Of a stretch of DNA of 64,000 nt, positions 1-9,866 are shown piece by piece. This DNA comes from Marinobacter sp. (GTDB lineage: Bacteria; Pseudomonadota; Gammaproteobacteria; Pseudomonadales; Oleiphilaceae), in the NCBI GenBank assembly GCA_018402255.1, contig JAGYIS010000004.1, forward strand, positions 558,001 to 622,000. The letters run 5' to 3'. Positions within the stretch are counted from its first letter, which is position 1. Each line of letters begins with the position of its first letter. The notes beneath the pieces are model-generated. The model had not been told where the DNA came from, made no database searches, and saw only the letters and a program-made list of their open reading frames with translations. The position numbers and the translations under genes are program-made.

Positions 1-588
1 CTCGCGCGCAAAGGGGTGGGTATGCCGGTGACCGGTTTTGCCAACAAGCCCGACAACGTGCCAGAGCTGCTGAGAATGGTGGGCGGGGCTCCAGTGGTTA
101 TCAAATTGCTGCAAGGTACCCAGGGTATCGGCGTGGTGCTGGCAGAAACCCGCAAGGCTGCGGAGAGTGTGATTGAGGCCTTTATGGGCCTGAAAGCTGA
201 CATTCTGGTGCAGGAATTTATCAAGGAGGCCGGCGGTGCGGATATCCGCTGTTTCGTGATTGGCGATAAGGTGATTGCCGCCATGAAACGACAAGGCGCT
301 GATGGTGAGTTCCGCTCCAACCTGCATCGGGGCGGAACCGCTTCGCTGGTTCGTATCACGCCGGAAGAGCGACGCACGGCAATTACTGCCGCCAAGGCCA
401 TGGGCCTGAACGTGGCGGGTGTGGATCTGCTTCGCTCCAGCCGGGGACCTTTGGTGATGGAGGTCAATTCCTCGCCGGGGCTTGAAGGTATCGAGAATGC
501 CACGGGTAAGAATGTGGCCAGCATGATCATCAACTGGACGGAGAAAAACTACCGGCCCTGGAAAACCAAAACCAGGGGGCAAGGTTGA
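1..588 (+). CDS. rimK: RimK-type ATP-grasp ligase, 5'-truncated by window edge
   Basis: The reading frame is open from base 1, so only the C-terminal 195 codons are present. RimK proteins are about 300 residues, so roughly the first 105 are missing. The visible part holds the ATP-grasp core: [14 protein letters not shown] (nucleotide-binding strand and loop), the QEFIKE segment, and the metal-binding [13 protein letters not shown] near the end. RimK ligates glutamate onto the C-terminus of ribosomal protein S6 in the cytoplasm, and some relatives make poly-glutamate. The next gene, an AstE/aspartoacylase-like hydrolase, overlaps or follows within a few bases, a pairing often seen with rimK. 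Confidence in the family is high; the exact acceptor substrate is not visible from sequence. Confidence 0.93.
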   Translation, partial: LARKGVGMPVTGFANKPDNVPELLRMVGGAPVVIKLLQGTQGIGVVLAETRKAAESVIEAFMGLKADILVQEFIKEAGGADIRCFVIGDKVIAAMKRQGADGEFRSNLHRGGTASLVRITPEERRTAITAAKAMGLNVAGVDLLRSSRGPLVMEVNSSPGLEGIENATGKNVASMIINWTEKNYRPWKTKTRGQG

Positions 589-593
589 CGGCA

Positions 594-1670
594 ATGTCGA
601 GAGCATCAAGAGCACCGTTTGAAATTAACGGCGTGCAGATAAAAGCCGGCACCCGAGCGACGGTAGAGGTTCAGGTTGCCAAGCTCTACACGCACACTCC
701 GCTGCACATACCGGTAGAAGTAGTACACGGCCGCCGGGAAGGTCCGGTGTTGATGGTGTGCGGTGCTATCCATGGCGATGAAATCAATGGTGTCGAGATC
801 ATTCGTCGGGTATTGAAAAACTCCGCGCTCCGGCATCTGCGCGGCACGCTGGTGGCTGTGCCCATTGTTAATATTTTCGGCTTTGTTCAGCGCACCCGTT
901 ATCTGCCGGATCGCAGGGATTTGAACCGTTGTTTTCCGGGCTCGGAAACGGGTTCCCTGGGTGGGCGTATCGCCTATTTGTTGCGCACCCTGATCATGGA
1001 AAAGGTGACGCACATCATCGATTTGCACACCGGCGCTGTTCATCGATTCAACCTGCCACAGATTCGGGCTGAGCTGAAGAATCCGGAAACCTCCCGTATG
1101 GCCGATGCGTTTGGCGCGCCGATTATCATCAATGCTGGTCTGCGGGAAGGCAGCCTCCGGGCCTACGCAGACTCCCTCGATATACCGGTGATCACCTTCG
1201 AAGGCGGCGAAGCGCTGCGGTTTGACGATGTGGTGATTGCCAGTGGCGTGAAAGGCATTATCCGGGTCATGCGGGAACTGGAGATGGTGCCTGCGAAAAA
1301 GGGGCCGAAGGCGCCCAAAAAACGCTCTGAGACCGCCGCCAACTCACAATGGGTACGGGCTGAAATCGACGGTATTATGCGCCCGGTCGCCCGGCTGGGG
1401 CAGAAAGTGCGCAAGGGGCAGAAGCTGGCCATGGTGGCAGACCCCTTCGGCGAGACCGAAGTGGCGATTATGTCACCGTGTTCTGGCATCGTTATCTGTG
1501 TCAACAACCTGCCGCTGGTCAACGAGGGCGAGGCGATCTACCACGTGGCCCGGTTTGACGAGCTGGGTGAGGCTGAAAAGGCCATGGACTACTTCAGAAG
1601 CTCCTACGAGAATGAAATGTCTGAAGACGCCGTGGTGCCCGTTCACCCCTGGGACGATCTGCAAAAATAA
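594..1670 (+). CDS. Succinylglutamate desuccinylase/aspartoacylase family hydrolase
   Basis: Zinc-dependent M14-like carboxypeptidase fold of 358 residues. The zinc-ligand motif AIHGDE gives His60 and Glu63, and LHTG near residue 144 gives the third ligand. The C-terminal third (about residues 260-340) resembles the biotinyl/lipoyl-like lobe of AstE-family enzymes. A TTG at 585 would overlap the rimK stop codon, but I take the ATG at 594, which gives a typical N-terminus. The gene lies directly behind rimK and is probably co-transcribed with it. Family members remove an acyl or amino-acid group from small molecules. The position suggests action on a RimK-related product, which is inference only. 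Confidence 0.85.
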   Translation: MSRASRAPFEINGVQIKAGTRATVEVQVAKLYTHTPLHIPVEVVHGRREGPVLMVCGAIHGDEINGVEIIRRVLKNSALRHLRGTLVAVPIVNIFGFVQRTRYLPDRRDLNRCFPGSETGSLGGRIAYLLRTLIMEKVTHIIDLHTGAVHRFNLPQIRAELKNPETSRMADAFGAPIIINAGLREGSLRAYADSLDIPVITFEGGEALRFDDVVIASGVKGIIRVMRELEMVPAKKGPKAPKKRSETAANSQWVRAEIDGIMRPVARLGQKVRKGQKLAMVADPFGETEVAIMSPCSGIVICVNNLPLVNEGEAIYHVARFDELGEAEKAMDYFRSSYENEMSEDAVVPVHPWDDLQK

Positions 1671-1684
1671 CCGGTGGAGTCATC

Positions 1685-2110
1685 ATGATCTGGCATCAGA
1701 ATACTATCGAGCTGGCCCCGTTGCCCCGGGGCTTTCATCTGGTCACCAATGAAATTCTTGCCCAGGCTCCGGAGCTGACCAACTGCGAAGTTGGTTTGCT
1801 CAACCTTTTCATCCAGCATACCTCCGCCTCCCTGGCGATCAACGAAAACGCCGATCCGGATGTGCGGGGCGATCTGGAACGGCATTTCAGTGTCATGGTG
1901 CCGGAGCATGCGCCCCATTACGAGCACACCCTGGAAGGTCCGGACGACATGCCCGCCCACATCAAAAGTGTGATGATCGGGCCGTCACTGACCATCCCGA
2001 TCAGCCACGGCCACCTGGCGCTGGGCACCTGGCAAGGGATTTACGTGTGCGAGCACCGCGATAATGCCGGCAGCAGGAGGATCGTGGCGACCCTGCAGGG
2101 GCGTTGGTAG
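1685..2110 (+). CDS. YjbQ/UPF0047 family protein
   Basis: A 141-residue single-domain protein typical of the YjbQ (UPF0047) family. Visible signatures are FIQHTSASLAINENADPDV and the C-terminal GTWQGIYVCEHRD segment, which contains the conserved residues of the family's putative active pocket. Family members are annotated as secondary thiamine-phosphate synthases because they can replace ThiE weakly; their real substrate is not settled. A purine-rich ribosome binding site (GGTGGAG) precedes the ATG. It is 14 bases behind the hydrolase gene and may be the last member of the rimK operon. Confidence 0.88.
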   Translation: MIWHQNTIELAPLPRGFHLVTNEILAQAPELTNCEVGLLNLFIQHTSASLAINENADPDVRGDLERHFSVMVPEHAPHYEHTLEGPDDMPAHIKSVMIGPSLTIPISHGHLALGTWQGIYVCEHRDNAGSRRIVATLQGRW

Positions 2111-2283
2111 GGTCGACACCCGTGGTTCGGTTACAAAAAGACAACCGGACGTTTGCAGTTAATTAACAATCTACGCGGTTTCCTCAATAAATCTGTGGTG
2201 TGTTTTTCTGTAGGCTTGCTAATCTTTTTTTACGGGCCGGCATAATCCTGTCCGACGTGCTCCTTCCAGGAAAATTCACAGTC

Positions 2284-3978
2284 ATGAATAAACTCACCAT
2301 TCAAGTGCGGGTTCTGTTGCTGGCGCTGGTTCCGGTCATTCTGCTGACCGTTTTATTGACGACTTACAATCTGAATCAGGCAGGCTCCATCGGCAATCAG
2401 GCGGTTGCCAGCTTTTCTGAAGACATGGAAGCCAGCAAGCGTCAGGAACTGCGCAACTATCTCGAACTGGCCAAAACCTCCATCCAGCATCTCTACGACC
2501 AGCCGGGTGCAGCCAATAATCCGGAAGTACAGCAGCAGGCCTGGGATATTCTCCGTCAGCTTCGTTTTGATGACGCCGGTAGCGAGGGCTATCTGTTTGC
2601 CTATGACGTTAATGGTGTCAACGTGATGCATGGCGTCAATCCGGCCCTGGAAGGTCGGAATTTGTGGGATTTTCAGGACCCGAATGGCGCCTACCTGATC
2701 AGAGAGTTGGTTGGTGCCGCGAGAAACGGCGGAGGTTACGTTCCCTATGGCTGGCAACATCCGGATTCCGGCGATGTTGCGCCCAAGTTGGGGTATGCCG
2801 AAATGCTGCCCGAATGGGGCATTATGATCGGCACCGGGTTCTGGATTGATGGGCTGGAAAATCAGGTGGCGAGCATGGAACAGAGGGTTGGTGACTCTCT
2901 GACGGCTGCCATTGTCGGGTCTGTGACAACGTCCCTTATTGCTCTGGCCATTATTGTATTCCTGGCCTTGTTTGTAGTGCGCGGTATCATTCGGCCCCTT
3001 AAATCCGCGGTGGCGGCAATGAACGGGATTGCCAGTGGTGATGGCGATCTTACCCGGCGCCTGGACGTGTCCGGCAAGGATGAGCTCAGCCAGCTGGCGA
3101 CCGCATTCAACAGCTTTGCGGATCAGGTTCATGGGTTGGTCAGGCAGATTCACGTTTCCGCACAGACCCTGAACGACACGACTGGCGAATTGAACAGTGT
3201 GATGGTCGAAGCGGAGCAGGGTGTTGATCGCCAGAAGTCCGAGAGCGATCAGGTGGCCACGGCCATGAATGAAATGACCGCGGCCGCGCAGGAGGTGGCA
3301 GGTAACGCCAGTGAGGCCTCTGATGCGGCGGGCCACGCGACGGCGCAAGTCACTGACGCCCAGGGGTTGGTGTACCAGGCAATTGAGGTGATTGGCGGGC
3401 TGTCACAACAGGTTGAGCAGGGTGTTCAGGTGATTGAAAAGCTGGGTACCGATTCCCGGCAGATTGACAGTGTACTGAAGGTGATTCGGGATATTTCCGA
3501 TCAGACAAACCTCCTGGCATTGAATGCCGCCATCGAGGCGGCCCGAGCGGGAGAAGCCGGGCGCGGTTTCGCGGTTGTTGCTGACGAGGTTCGCACTCTG
3601 GCCAGTCGAACTCAGCAAAGCACCCAGGAAATTCAGAAAACCATTGAGCAACTTCAGCAAGGTGCTGAAGAAGCCGTCAAGCTTATTGGATCGATCAGTG
3701 TTCGGAGCGAGGAAACCGTTGGTGAAACTCGCCAGGTGAGTGAGGCGCTTCAGCGTATTTCGCAGGCGGTGAGTACGATTACCGACATGAATACACAGAT
3801 TGCCAGTGCTGCCGAAGAGCAGACCAGCGTCTCGGAAACCATCAATCAGAACGTCCACGAGATTGTCGCGATTTCGGAACAGACGTCTCAGGGTACCCGT
3901 CGTGCTGGTGACGCCACCCAGCGCCTGAAGGCGCTGGCCGGTGAGTTATCCGAAGAGGTTAGCCGATACCGGGTGTGA
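2284..3978 (+). CDS. Methyl-accepting chemotaxis protein with single Cache domain
   Basis: A 564-residue transmembrane chemoreceptor. The first membrane helix spans about residues 8-28. A periplasmic sCache_2-type sensor domain follows, recognisable from [17 protein letters not shown] and the GTGFWID end, and a second helix lies at about 207-230. Then come a HAMP linker and the cytoplasmic signalling domain with the conserved hairpin tip [19 protein letters not shown]. It should relay ligand occupancy to CheA/CheW and flagellar rotation. The frame is open upstream to 2200, but the ATG at 2284 gives a standard N-terminus ([12 protein letters not shown]). The gene appears to be monocistronic, with a 173-base leader region. 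The ligand cannot be deduced; sCache_2 receptors commonly bind small carboxylates. Confidence 0.95.
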   Translation: MNKLTIQVRVLLLALVPVILLTVLLTTYNLNQAGSIGNQAVASFSEDMEASKRQELRNYLELAKTSIQHLYDQPGAANNPEVQQQAWDILRQLRFDDAGSEGYLFAYDVNGVNVMHGVNPALEGRNLWDFQDPNGAYLIRELVGAARNGGGYVPYGWQHPDSGDVAPKLGYAEMLPEWGIMIGTGFWIDGLENQVASMEQRVGDSLTAAIVGSVTTSLIALAIIVFLALFVVRGIIRPLKSAVAAMNGIASGDGDLTRRLDVSGKDELSQLATAFNSFADQVHGLVRQIHVSAQTLNDTTGELNSVMVEAEQGVDRQKSESDQVATAMNEMTAAAQEVAGNASEASDAAGHATAQVTDAQGLVYQAIEVIGGLSQQVEQGVQVIEKLGTDSRQIDSVLKVIRDISDQTNLLALNAAIEAARAGEAGRGFAVVADEVRTLASRTQQSTQEIQKTIEQLQQGAEEAVKLIGSISVRSEETVGETRQVSEALQRISQAVSTITDMNTQIASAAEEQTSVSETINQNVHEIVAISEQTSQGTRRAGDATQRLKALAGELSEEVSRYRV

Positions 3979-3996
3979 GCCGATCCGTTTTTCAGG

Positions 3997-5655
3997 TCAA
4001 GGCGCAATCTTGTTCTTCAGCGCCTTGGTCAGCGGTCGCGGCAGGCTTGGCAGTGTCCGCAATAGCCAGGGCAACACCTTGCGCTTCACGCCGTTCAGGG
4101 ATTCCGGTACCACCGCTTCAATCAAGTGGGGGCCGGGCATGCTCTGGGCGTACTCCATCGCCTTGAGCAGTTCTTCCGTGGTTTGAACCCGCACGCCGTG
4201 CACGCCCATGCTTTGGGCCAGCTGGGCGTAGTGGGTAACCGGGCCGCTGATGTCCAGCTGTGATTTTGCTTTTGCCCCCGCCTCTTCAGCACCCACTCGC
4301 TCCAACTCTACGTTCAGGATGGAATAAGACGCGTTGTTGAAGATGATAGTGGTTACGTTCAGGTTTTCCCGGGCCATGGTCCACAGGGCCTGGATGGTAT
4401 ACATGGCCGTGCCATCGCCAATCAGGGCGTAGACCGGGCGATCCGGGCAGGCGATGGCTGCGCCAACCGAGTTGGGCAGGCCCTGACCAATGGCGCCGCC
4501 GCTCAGGGTCAGAATGTCATGGCGGGGCGCGCCCGCGGTAAGAACGTTCAGCATCAGTCCGGAGGTGATGGATTCGTCCACGATAATGCTGTTTTCGGGC
4601 ATCAGATGGCCCAATGCCTTGCATACTTTTTCAGCGGTAAGTTTGCCTCGGGGCCGGCCCGGTCGAGCGCTGGCCTGCAACTTTGGTTCAGCACTGGCAG
4701 CGCCGAGTGCATCGGCCAGCTTGTTGAGGCTGGCGGCGGCATCCTGTTCCGGTGTAGCCAAGGTATTCACGTTGCAGGTGTCGGGCACCAGATAGCTCTT
4801 TTTGCCCGGATAAGCGAAGAAAGAAACGGGTGCCTTGGCGTCGACCAGAATCAGATTCTCATATTCGGACAATTGCAGGGTCGCCAGCTCCGCCAGATAG
4901 GCGATGCGTTCAACCGCTGGCAAGCCAGCGCCCCGTTCGATGCGAGTGGGGAAGGTTTCAGCGAACAGTTTGATGCCGTTGTGGGCCGCCAGTTTGGCAG
5001 CGGCCAGCAGGCTTGGTTCGCGCAGGGCGCGGCCACCCAACAAGATGGCTGTTTTCTTGCCTGTGCGCACTGCATCGGCCACGGTTTGTATGGTGGCATC
5101 ATCGGCCACCGAAGGCGTTGCCTGAGCCGGCATGGCGCAGGGTGTTCCGCCTTCACCCCAGGATACGTCAGCCGGCAGAATCAGAGTGGCGACCTGGCCG
5201 GGCAAACCCCGGGCGGTGGTGATGGCATCGACGGCGTCCTGGCACAAGGCTTCGGTGCTTTTCGAGGTGCGCACAAAGTTGGGTGACACGTTGCGGGCAA
5301 CCGTTTCAATGTCCGACTGCAGTTGGGCATCGTATTTAACGTGATAGGTGGCGTGGTCGCCCACAATGTTCACGACTGGAACCTTGCCTTTGCGGGCGTT
5401 GTGCAGATTGGCCAGACCATTGCCCAGGCCGCAGCCCAGGTGCAGCAGGGTGGCAGCGGGTTTGTCCGCCATGCGGGCGTAGCCATCGGCGGCGCCGGTA
5501 GCAACACCTTCGAACAGCGCAAGTACCGCCCGCATTCTGGGTTCGCTGTCCAGCGCCGCGACAAAATGCATTTCACTGGTGCCGGGATTGGTAAAGCAGA
5601 CTTCAACGCCGGCCTCTACCAGGGTTTTCATCAATGCTTGAGCGCCGTTCGCCAT
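3997..5655 (-). CDS. Thiamine diphosphate enzyme, acetolactate synthase large subunit-like
   Basis: A 552-residue ThDP-dependent enzyme with the three-domain IlvB/benzoylformate decarboxylase layout. The catalytic glutamate that activates the cofactor is Glu49 in LFEGVATGAADG. The ThDP-Mg binding motif starts with IGDGTAMYT near residue 410 and ends at IIFNNASY. No regulatory small subunit (ilvH) is adjacent, and the gene follows the KstD-like flavoprotein gene by 51 bases on the same strand. It is therefore more likely a catabolic decarboxylase or carboligase than the biosynthetic acetolactate synthase. A GGAG ribosome binding site precedes the ATG. The substrate is unknown. The end is convergent with the chemoreceptor gene, 18 bases away. 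Confidence 0.88.
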   Translation of the reverse strand: MANGAQALMKTLVEAGVEVCFTNPGTSEMHFVAALDSEPRMRAVLALFEGVATGAADGYARMADKPAATLLHLGCGLGNGLANLHNARKGKVPVVNIVGDHATYHVKYDAQLQSDIETVARNVSPNFVRTSKSTEALCQDAVDAITTARGLPGQVATLILPADVSWGEGGTPCAMPAQATPSVADDATIQTVADAVRTGKKTAILLGGRALREPSLLAAAKLAAHNGIKLFAETFPTRIERGAGLPAVERIAYLAELATLQLSEYENLILVDAKAPVSFFAYPGKKSYLVPDTCNVNTLATPEQDAAASLNKLADALGAASAEPKLQASARPGRPRGKLTAEKVCKALGHLMPENSIIVDESITSGLMLNVLTAGAPRHDILTLSGGAIGQGLPNSVGAAIACPDRPVYALIGDGTAMYTIQALWTMARENLNVTTIIFNNASYSILNVELERVGAEEAGAKAKSQLDISGPVTHYAQLAQSMGVHGVRVQTTEELLKAMEYAQSMPGPHLIEAVVPESLNGVKRKVLPWLLRTLPSLPRPLTKALKNKIAP

Positions 5656-5706
5656 GGTTTTTCTCCTGAAAAATCTTGTTGTAATCGTCTGTGTTGAATC
5701 GGTTAT

Positions 5707-7320
5707 TCAGTAGCCGTTCACGATGGATCTTGCGGCGGCTCTGGCGGTCATGATGCAGCCCGGCAGGAAGGTGCCTTCCAGCGAGCGTTTGCCATTGCTG
5801 CCGCCGCCACCGAAGCCTGCGGCCTCGCCTACGCAGTAGAGACCGCTGATGGGTTGGTCGTGTGCGTCCAGCACCCGGCTTTGCAGATCGGTTCTCAGGC
5901 CCCCAGGCTTTTGCGAGTGGTCAGCTGCATGTGGATGGCAACGAACGGCCCGGCGCCGGGCTTTTGCAGTGGTGCCGGCTTGCAGGTGCGCAGCCGGTCC
6001 GGCCCCCATTGACGGGCATGTTGGATCATGCGGATCTGGGCATCGTTGGCCAGTTGACTACCTTTTTTAAAGTTATCGTCGAAGGCATCAACAGTGGCTT
6101 TGAGCGTGGCAGGATTGATGTCGAGTGAGCTGGTCAGGGCATTCATCTTGTCCGCGAGGCCTTCCAGCGTGTCGTCGGTGATAAAGCAGGGGCTTTCAGT
6201 TTCCATTTGTTGGAACAGCTGTTTGTTGCCCATCAGCAGGTCTTTCAGGAACAGGGGAAATTGCTTATCGCGGATTCTGGCGTTGTGCTCAGCGCCGGAG
6301 ATCGCGAATTCTTTCAGGGCGATGCGTCTATTGAGCAGATGCCAGGTCCAGGGCTTTTCCTGCTTGGCCACCTGCTGGCACAGCCAGTGGGTGTCAAACC
6401 CGGTGACCAGCGGCTCCGGCCCGATGCGCTCGCCGCGGTGGTTCAGCCACAGCGCCGACTTGCAGGGAATGGTCGACAGCCCGTGCCCGTCAAAATGCGG
6501 GTACGGGTGCGGGAAAGCCGGCGGCGTAGTTCCACATTTCGCCGGCGTGGGTGATTTGCGCGCTCAGGTGGTCTTTCGCCCAGTGGTGTAGCTTGCCATC
6601 GGCATACGGGTGCGCGCCGTTAAGCATGCTCGCGGGCTGGGGCCGGTCAGCCGGCCAGTTGGCCCGACACTGCTCATGGCCGCCATTGATGCCGCCCATC
6701 GCCAGTACCACGGCGGGGGCGGACAACCGCACCTCTTCGCCGGTGGCGTCGTTGATGGCGACGGCGCCACACACTTTACCGGCTTGATGGTCGAGCCCGG
6801 TAACGCGATGGCGGTGCAGCAAGGTCAGGCGACCGTCGCTGTTGGCACGATGCAGAGCCTCGATCATGCAGCGAGTCAGTTCCCGGGAGGTGCCCCAGAC
6901 GATGTGGTAGCGGGGCACGCTGTTGCCGTCACCCAGGCGGCCGCGTTCTACCCAATTGACCGCCGGCATGAACGTAAGCCCCTCGTTACGCAGCCAGTCG
7001 TAGACTTCGGTTCTGGAATTTTCCACATAATACCGTGCCCATTGCATGGGCCAGTGGTCGTTCGGGTCCAGCTCGCCGAATCGTTGCCAGTCACGCAAGG
7101 CGGTGGTTGGCGAATCCTGTATTTTCAGGCGTTGTTGCAGCGGCGTGTCAACCAGCGCCATGCCGCCGAAAGCCCACAGGGCCAGTCCGCCAAAACGCTC
7201 GGGGGTGTCCCGGTCAACCAGAGTGACGGATTTTCCGGCACGCAGTGCTTCCAGCGCTGTGACGATGCCGGCCAGGCCGCCGCCTGCGACCAGGACATCT
7301 GAAGAAGTCGGTCCGCCCAT
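5707..7320 (-). CDS. KstD-like FAD-dependent dehydrogenase, interrupted by two compensating frameshifts
   Basis: FAD_binding_2 family flavoprotein, about 537 residues once the frame is restored. The N-terminus has the dinucleotide-binding VLVAGGGLAGIVTALEAL, and the C-terminus has GLYCVGEAAGFGGGGSNGKR, the typical FAD-closing segment of 3-ketosteroid-dehydrogenase-like proteins. As printed the gene is split three ways. One extra base in the GGG run at 6511-6513 moves the frame after ...NYAAGFP, and one missing base in the CCCCC run at 5900-5904 moves it back before GGLRTDLQSRVLD. Both changes lie in homopolymers and cancel, so I consider them sequence errors. It starts the leftward operon with the ThDP enzyme and lies opposite an AraC regulator. 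Substrate unknown; KstD-like proteins oxidise ketosteroids or related cyclic ketones. Confidence 0.82.
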
Positions 7321-7384
7321 CTGAATGCCCCTGTTAATCTTTGTGGTGATTGTTGAAGCAGACCATATACCGCTATTATCCGTT

Positions 7385-7428
7385 CATAATTGACATTAGA
7401 GGCCAACATAATTGACGTTAGAAGCCAC
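7385..7428. promoter_or_regulatory. 22-bp tandem direct repeat, candidate AraC-family operator
   Basis: Two adjacent 22-base units (7385-7406 and 7407-7428) both begin CATAATTGAC and differ at only three positions. They lie between the leftward KstD-like operon and the rightward AraC-type regulator. The spacing of about two helical turns fits the way AraC-family proteins contact tandem half-sites. The second unit overlaps the TTG start codon at 7412 of the regulator. Confidence 0.6.
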
Positions 7429-8419
7429 AGTCTCCATGGGTTGGGTCAACACGGTTATTGACGCCGCAGAGCGCCTGGGTGTCGATGTCGAGACGTTGTT
7501 GTCCGCGGCCGGCATTTCCACTGAGGCATTGAGTTGGGAGCGTTGGCCCATCGATCACATCACCAGACTGTGGCACGGTGCGGAACGCTGCACCGGAGAT
7601 TCCGGTTTTGGTCTTAAAGCCGGGGCCGGGGTGCGGCCAGCCAGCATCGATGTGGTCAGTTTTGCACTGCAATCTGCGGCCACGTTGCGTGACGCCATCA
7701 TGATGGTGCAGAAGTACCAGCGGTTGATCTCTGACGGTGGTCGGTTCCAGATGTTGCCGGGTCATCGAGGCACCTGGATTGTCTATCATCCGCGGCAGGG
7801 TCATCTGGTTTTCAGTCCGCACCAGTTGGAGGCGGTACTGGCGGCGGTGATCACATTTTCGGGCTGGTTGACGGGCGCATGCCTGAACCCCATCAAGGTG
7901 CAGTTCAGTCAGGTCAGGTTGGGGCCTGAGGCGGGATACCAGGCGATTTTTGACTGCCCGGTCGAGTTTGAGCAGGCCTTTAGTGGGCTGCTGGTCGACA
8001 ATGCCGAGCTGGACAAGCCTCTACCCCGGGCGGATTCGGGCTTGGCACAGGTGCATGATCAGTTCAGTGCGGGTCGGCTGGCGGCTCTGGGTATGCAGCA
8101 TGCACCCAGGCCGGATTTACGCCAGTGGTTGATGACCCAGATGAGCCAAACGCTGCCCCGCCGGCGTGATGCCGCCCGGGCGCTTGGTGTCAGTGAGCGC
8201 ACGCTCGCTCGGCGGCTGCAAGCAGAGGGGCAGACCTTCAATAATTTGCTGGATGATGTACGCAAAGAGCTGGCTTTGCAGGCTGTGACTCGGCAGCAGC
8301 AATCTCTGGCGGATATTGCCCAGTCTCTGGGTTACGCAGAGGCCAGCACTTTCTATCGGGCCTTTCATCGTTGGACTGGCATGCCGCCCGCGCGCTGGCG
8401 CAGAGAGAACGCAGGGTAG
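7412..8419 (+). CDS. AraC family transcriptional regulator
   Basis: About 335 residues with an N-terminal ligand-sensing region of the type shared with OruR/ArgR-like AraC regulators (residues 20-210) and a C-terminal double helix-turn-helix. The latter is visible in AARALGVSERTLARRLQAEG and the second helix SLADIAQSLGYAEASTFYRA. The start is uncertain. TTG at 7412 has a reasonable AGAGG ribosome binding site, but it falls inside the direct repeat; ATG at 7436 (MGWVNTVIDAAERL) is the alternative. The gene is divergent from the KstD-like/ThDP-enzyme operon and most likely controls it, in response to that pathway's substrate. The inducer is unknown. Confidence 0.88.
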   Translation: MTLEATVSMGWVNTVIDAAERLGVDVETLLSAAGISTEALSWERWPIDHITRLWHGAERCTGDSGFGLKAGAGVRPASIDVVSFALQSAATLRDAIMMVQKYQRLISDGGRFQMLPGHRGTWIVYHPRQGHLVFSPHQLEAVLAAVITFSGWLTGACLNPIKVQFSQVRLGPEAGYQAIFDCPVEFEQAFSGLLVDNAELDKPLPRADSGLAQVHDQFSAGRLAALGMQHAPRPDLRQWLMTQMSQTLPRRRDAARALGVSERTLARRLQAEGQTFNNLLDDVRKELALQAVTRQQQSLADIAQSLGYAEASTFYRAFHRWTGMPPARWRRENAG

Positions 8420-8456
8420 CGTCAGCCAGCCCTGCCTTCGTTGGAGACATTGCGGA

Positions 8457-9842
8457 TCAGAGGTTGGCTTCGGCAAACTCTGCCAGCAGCGAGCGGGGCA
8501 CACCCTGAAGGTGGATGTGGCCGCCGTGGCGGAAACCCTTGAAACGTTCGGTCATGTAGGTCAGGCCGGAGCTCAGCGGGCTGAGATACGGGGTATCGAT
8601 CTGTGCCAGGTTGCCCAGACAGATGACTTTTGAGCCATTACCTGCTCGCGTGATGATGGTCTTGACCTGATGCGGCGTCAGGTTCTGGGACTCGTCGATA
8701 ATGATCAGGCTGTGCTGAAAGCTGCGGCCACGGATGTAGTTCATGGACTTGAAGTGCAAAGGTACTTTGCTGAGGATGTAGTCGACGCTGGCGGTCATGT
8801 TCTCGTCGTCTTCGTGCAGCGCTTCGAGGTTGTCCACGATAGCGCCCAGCCAGGGTTCCATTTTTTCCGCTTCAGTACCGGGTAAAAAGCCGATGTCTTC
8901 ATCCAGCCCCTGGGTGGAACGGGTAGCAATGATACGCTTGTACAGCTTGCTGGCCACGGTCATTTCAATGCAGGCGGCCAGCGCCAGTATGGTTTTGCCG
9001 GAGCCGGCAGAGCCCGTCAGGTTGACCAGGTGGATATCGGGGTCGAGCAGCAGGTTCAGGGCCATGGCCTGGTAGATATCCCGCGGCACCAGCCCCCAGA
9101 CTTCCTCGTTCAGCAAGTCATGCTGGTGCAGGTCCTTGATCACCAGGCCGTCGTCGGAGATGTCCACAACCTGTCCGACAAAGCCCTGCTCATCAATCAC
9201 GAATTCGTTGATGTTGAGTTTCGCCAGTTCGCCTTCCCGTTTGAGCAGGTGCTCGGTGACACCTTCACGCTGGACGGTTTCCACTTTCGCGATGTTGTCC
9301 CAGAAAGAATTCGGGAATTCTTTGTAGCCTTTGGGCAGCAGATCAATGTCGTCCAGCAGTTGGTCGTTATGGTAGTCCTGGGCCTCGACACCAAAGCCGC
9401 GGGCTTTCAGGCGCATGTTAATGTCTTTGCTGACCAGAATAATGTCTCGGGACTTATGGCGTTCCTGCAGCGCAGCCAGGGTGTTGATGATCTTGTTGTC
9501 GTTCAGGTGCTCCGGCAGCGAGTGGTTGCCATTGCGCTCGGTGCTCATAATGATCGACAGGGCGCCCAGCGGGTCGGCTTTTTTGCCACGCAGGATGGGT
9601 ACGCCTTTTTCGATGTCTTTCGGGCTGGCATCACCCAGCAGCTTGTCGATGTTGCGAATGGCCTGGCGGCAGTCGGCGGCCACGGTTTGTTTGCCGGATT
9701 TCAGGCTGTCGAGTTCTTCGAGCACCGTCATCGGGATGATGACGTCATGTTCTTCAAAGTTCAGGAGGGCGTTCGGGTCGTGAATCAGCACGTTAGTGTC
9801 GAGGACATACATTTTTCGGCGAGCTTGCGGTGCTCTTGGCAT
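8457..9842 (-). CDS. PhoH-like ATPase with N-terminal PIN domain
   Basis: A 461-residue PIN-PhoH fusion. The PIN nuclease domain starts with YVLDTNVLIHD, where Asp15 is the first acidic metal ligand. The PhoH ATPase domain has Walker A GSAGSGKT near residue 280 and Walker B LIIIDESQN near residue 382. Proteins of this architecture are thought to act as RNA helicase/ribonucleases, and the cytoplasmic role in this organism is not known. A CBS-pair gene lies 24 bases upstream on the same strand, so they are probably co-transcribed. The name PhoH reflects E. coli phosphate regulation of the founding member; I see no Pho box upstream of this operon. Confidence 0.92.
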   Translation of the reverse strand: MPRAPQARRKMYVLDTNVLIHDPNALLNFEEHDVIIPMTVLEELDSLKSGKQTVAADCRQAIRNIDKLLGDASPKDIEKGVPILRGKKADPLGALSIIMSTERNGNHSLPEHLNDNKIINTLAALQERHKSRDIILVSKDINMRLKARGFGVEAQDYHNDQLLDDIDLLPKGYKEFPNSFWDNIAKVETVQREGVTEHLLKREGELAKLNINEFVIDEQGFVGQVVDISDDGLVIKDLHQHDLLNEEVWGLVPRDIYQAMALNLLLDPDIHLVNLTGSAGSGKTILALAACIEMTVASKLYKRIIATRSTQGLDEDIGFLPGTEAEKMEPWLGAIVDNLEALHEDDENMTASVDYILSKVPLHFKSMNYIRGRSFQHSLIIIDESQNLTPHQVKTIITRAGNGSKVICLGNLAQIDTPYLSPLSSGLTYMTERFKGFRHGGHIHLQGVPRSLLAEFAEANL

Positions 9843-9866
9843 AGGTAGGGATACCTCTCTGGTGGC

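Noticed and set aside
2200..2283. A flagellar sigma-28 promoter ahead of the chemoreceptor
   Set aside because: CCGGCATAA resembles the -10, but no TAAA-type -35 sits at the right distance.
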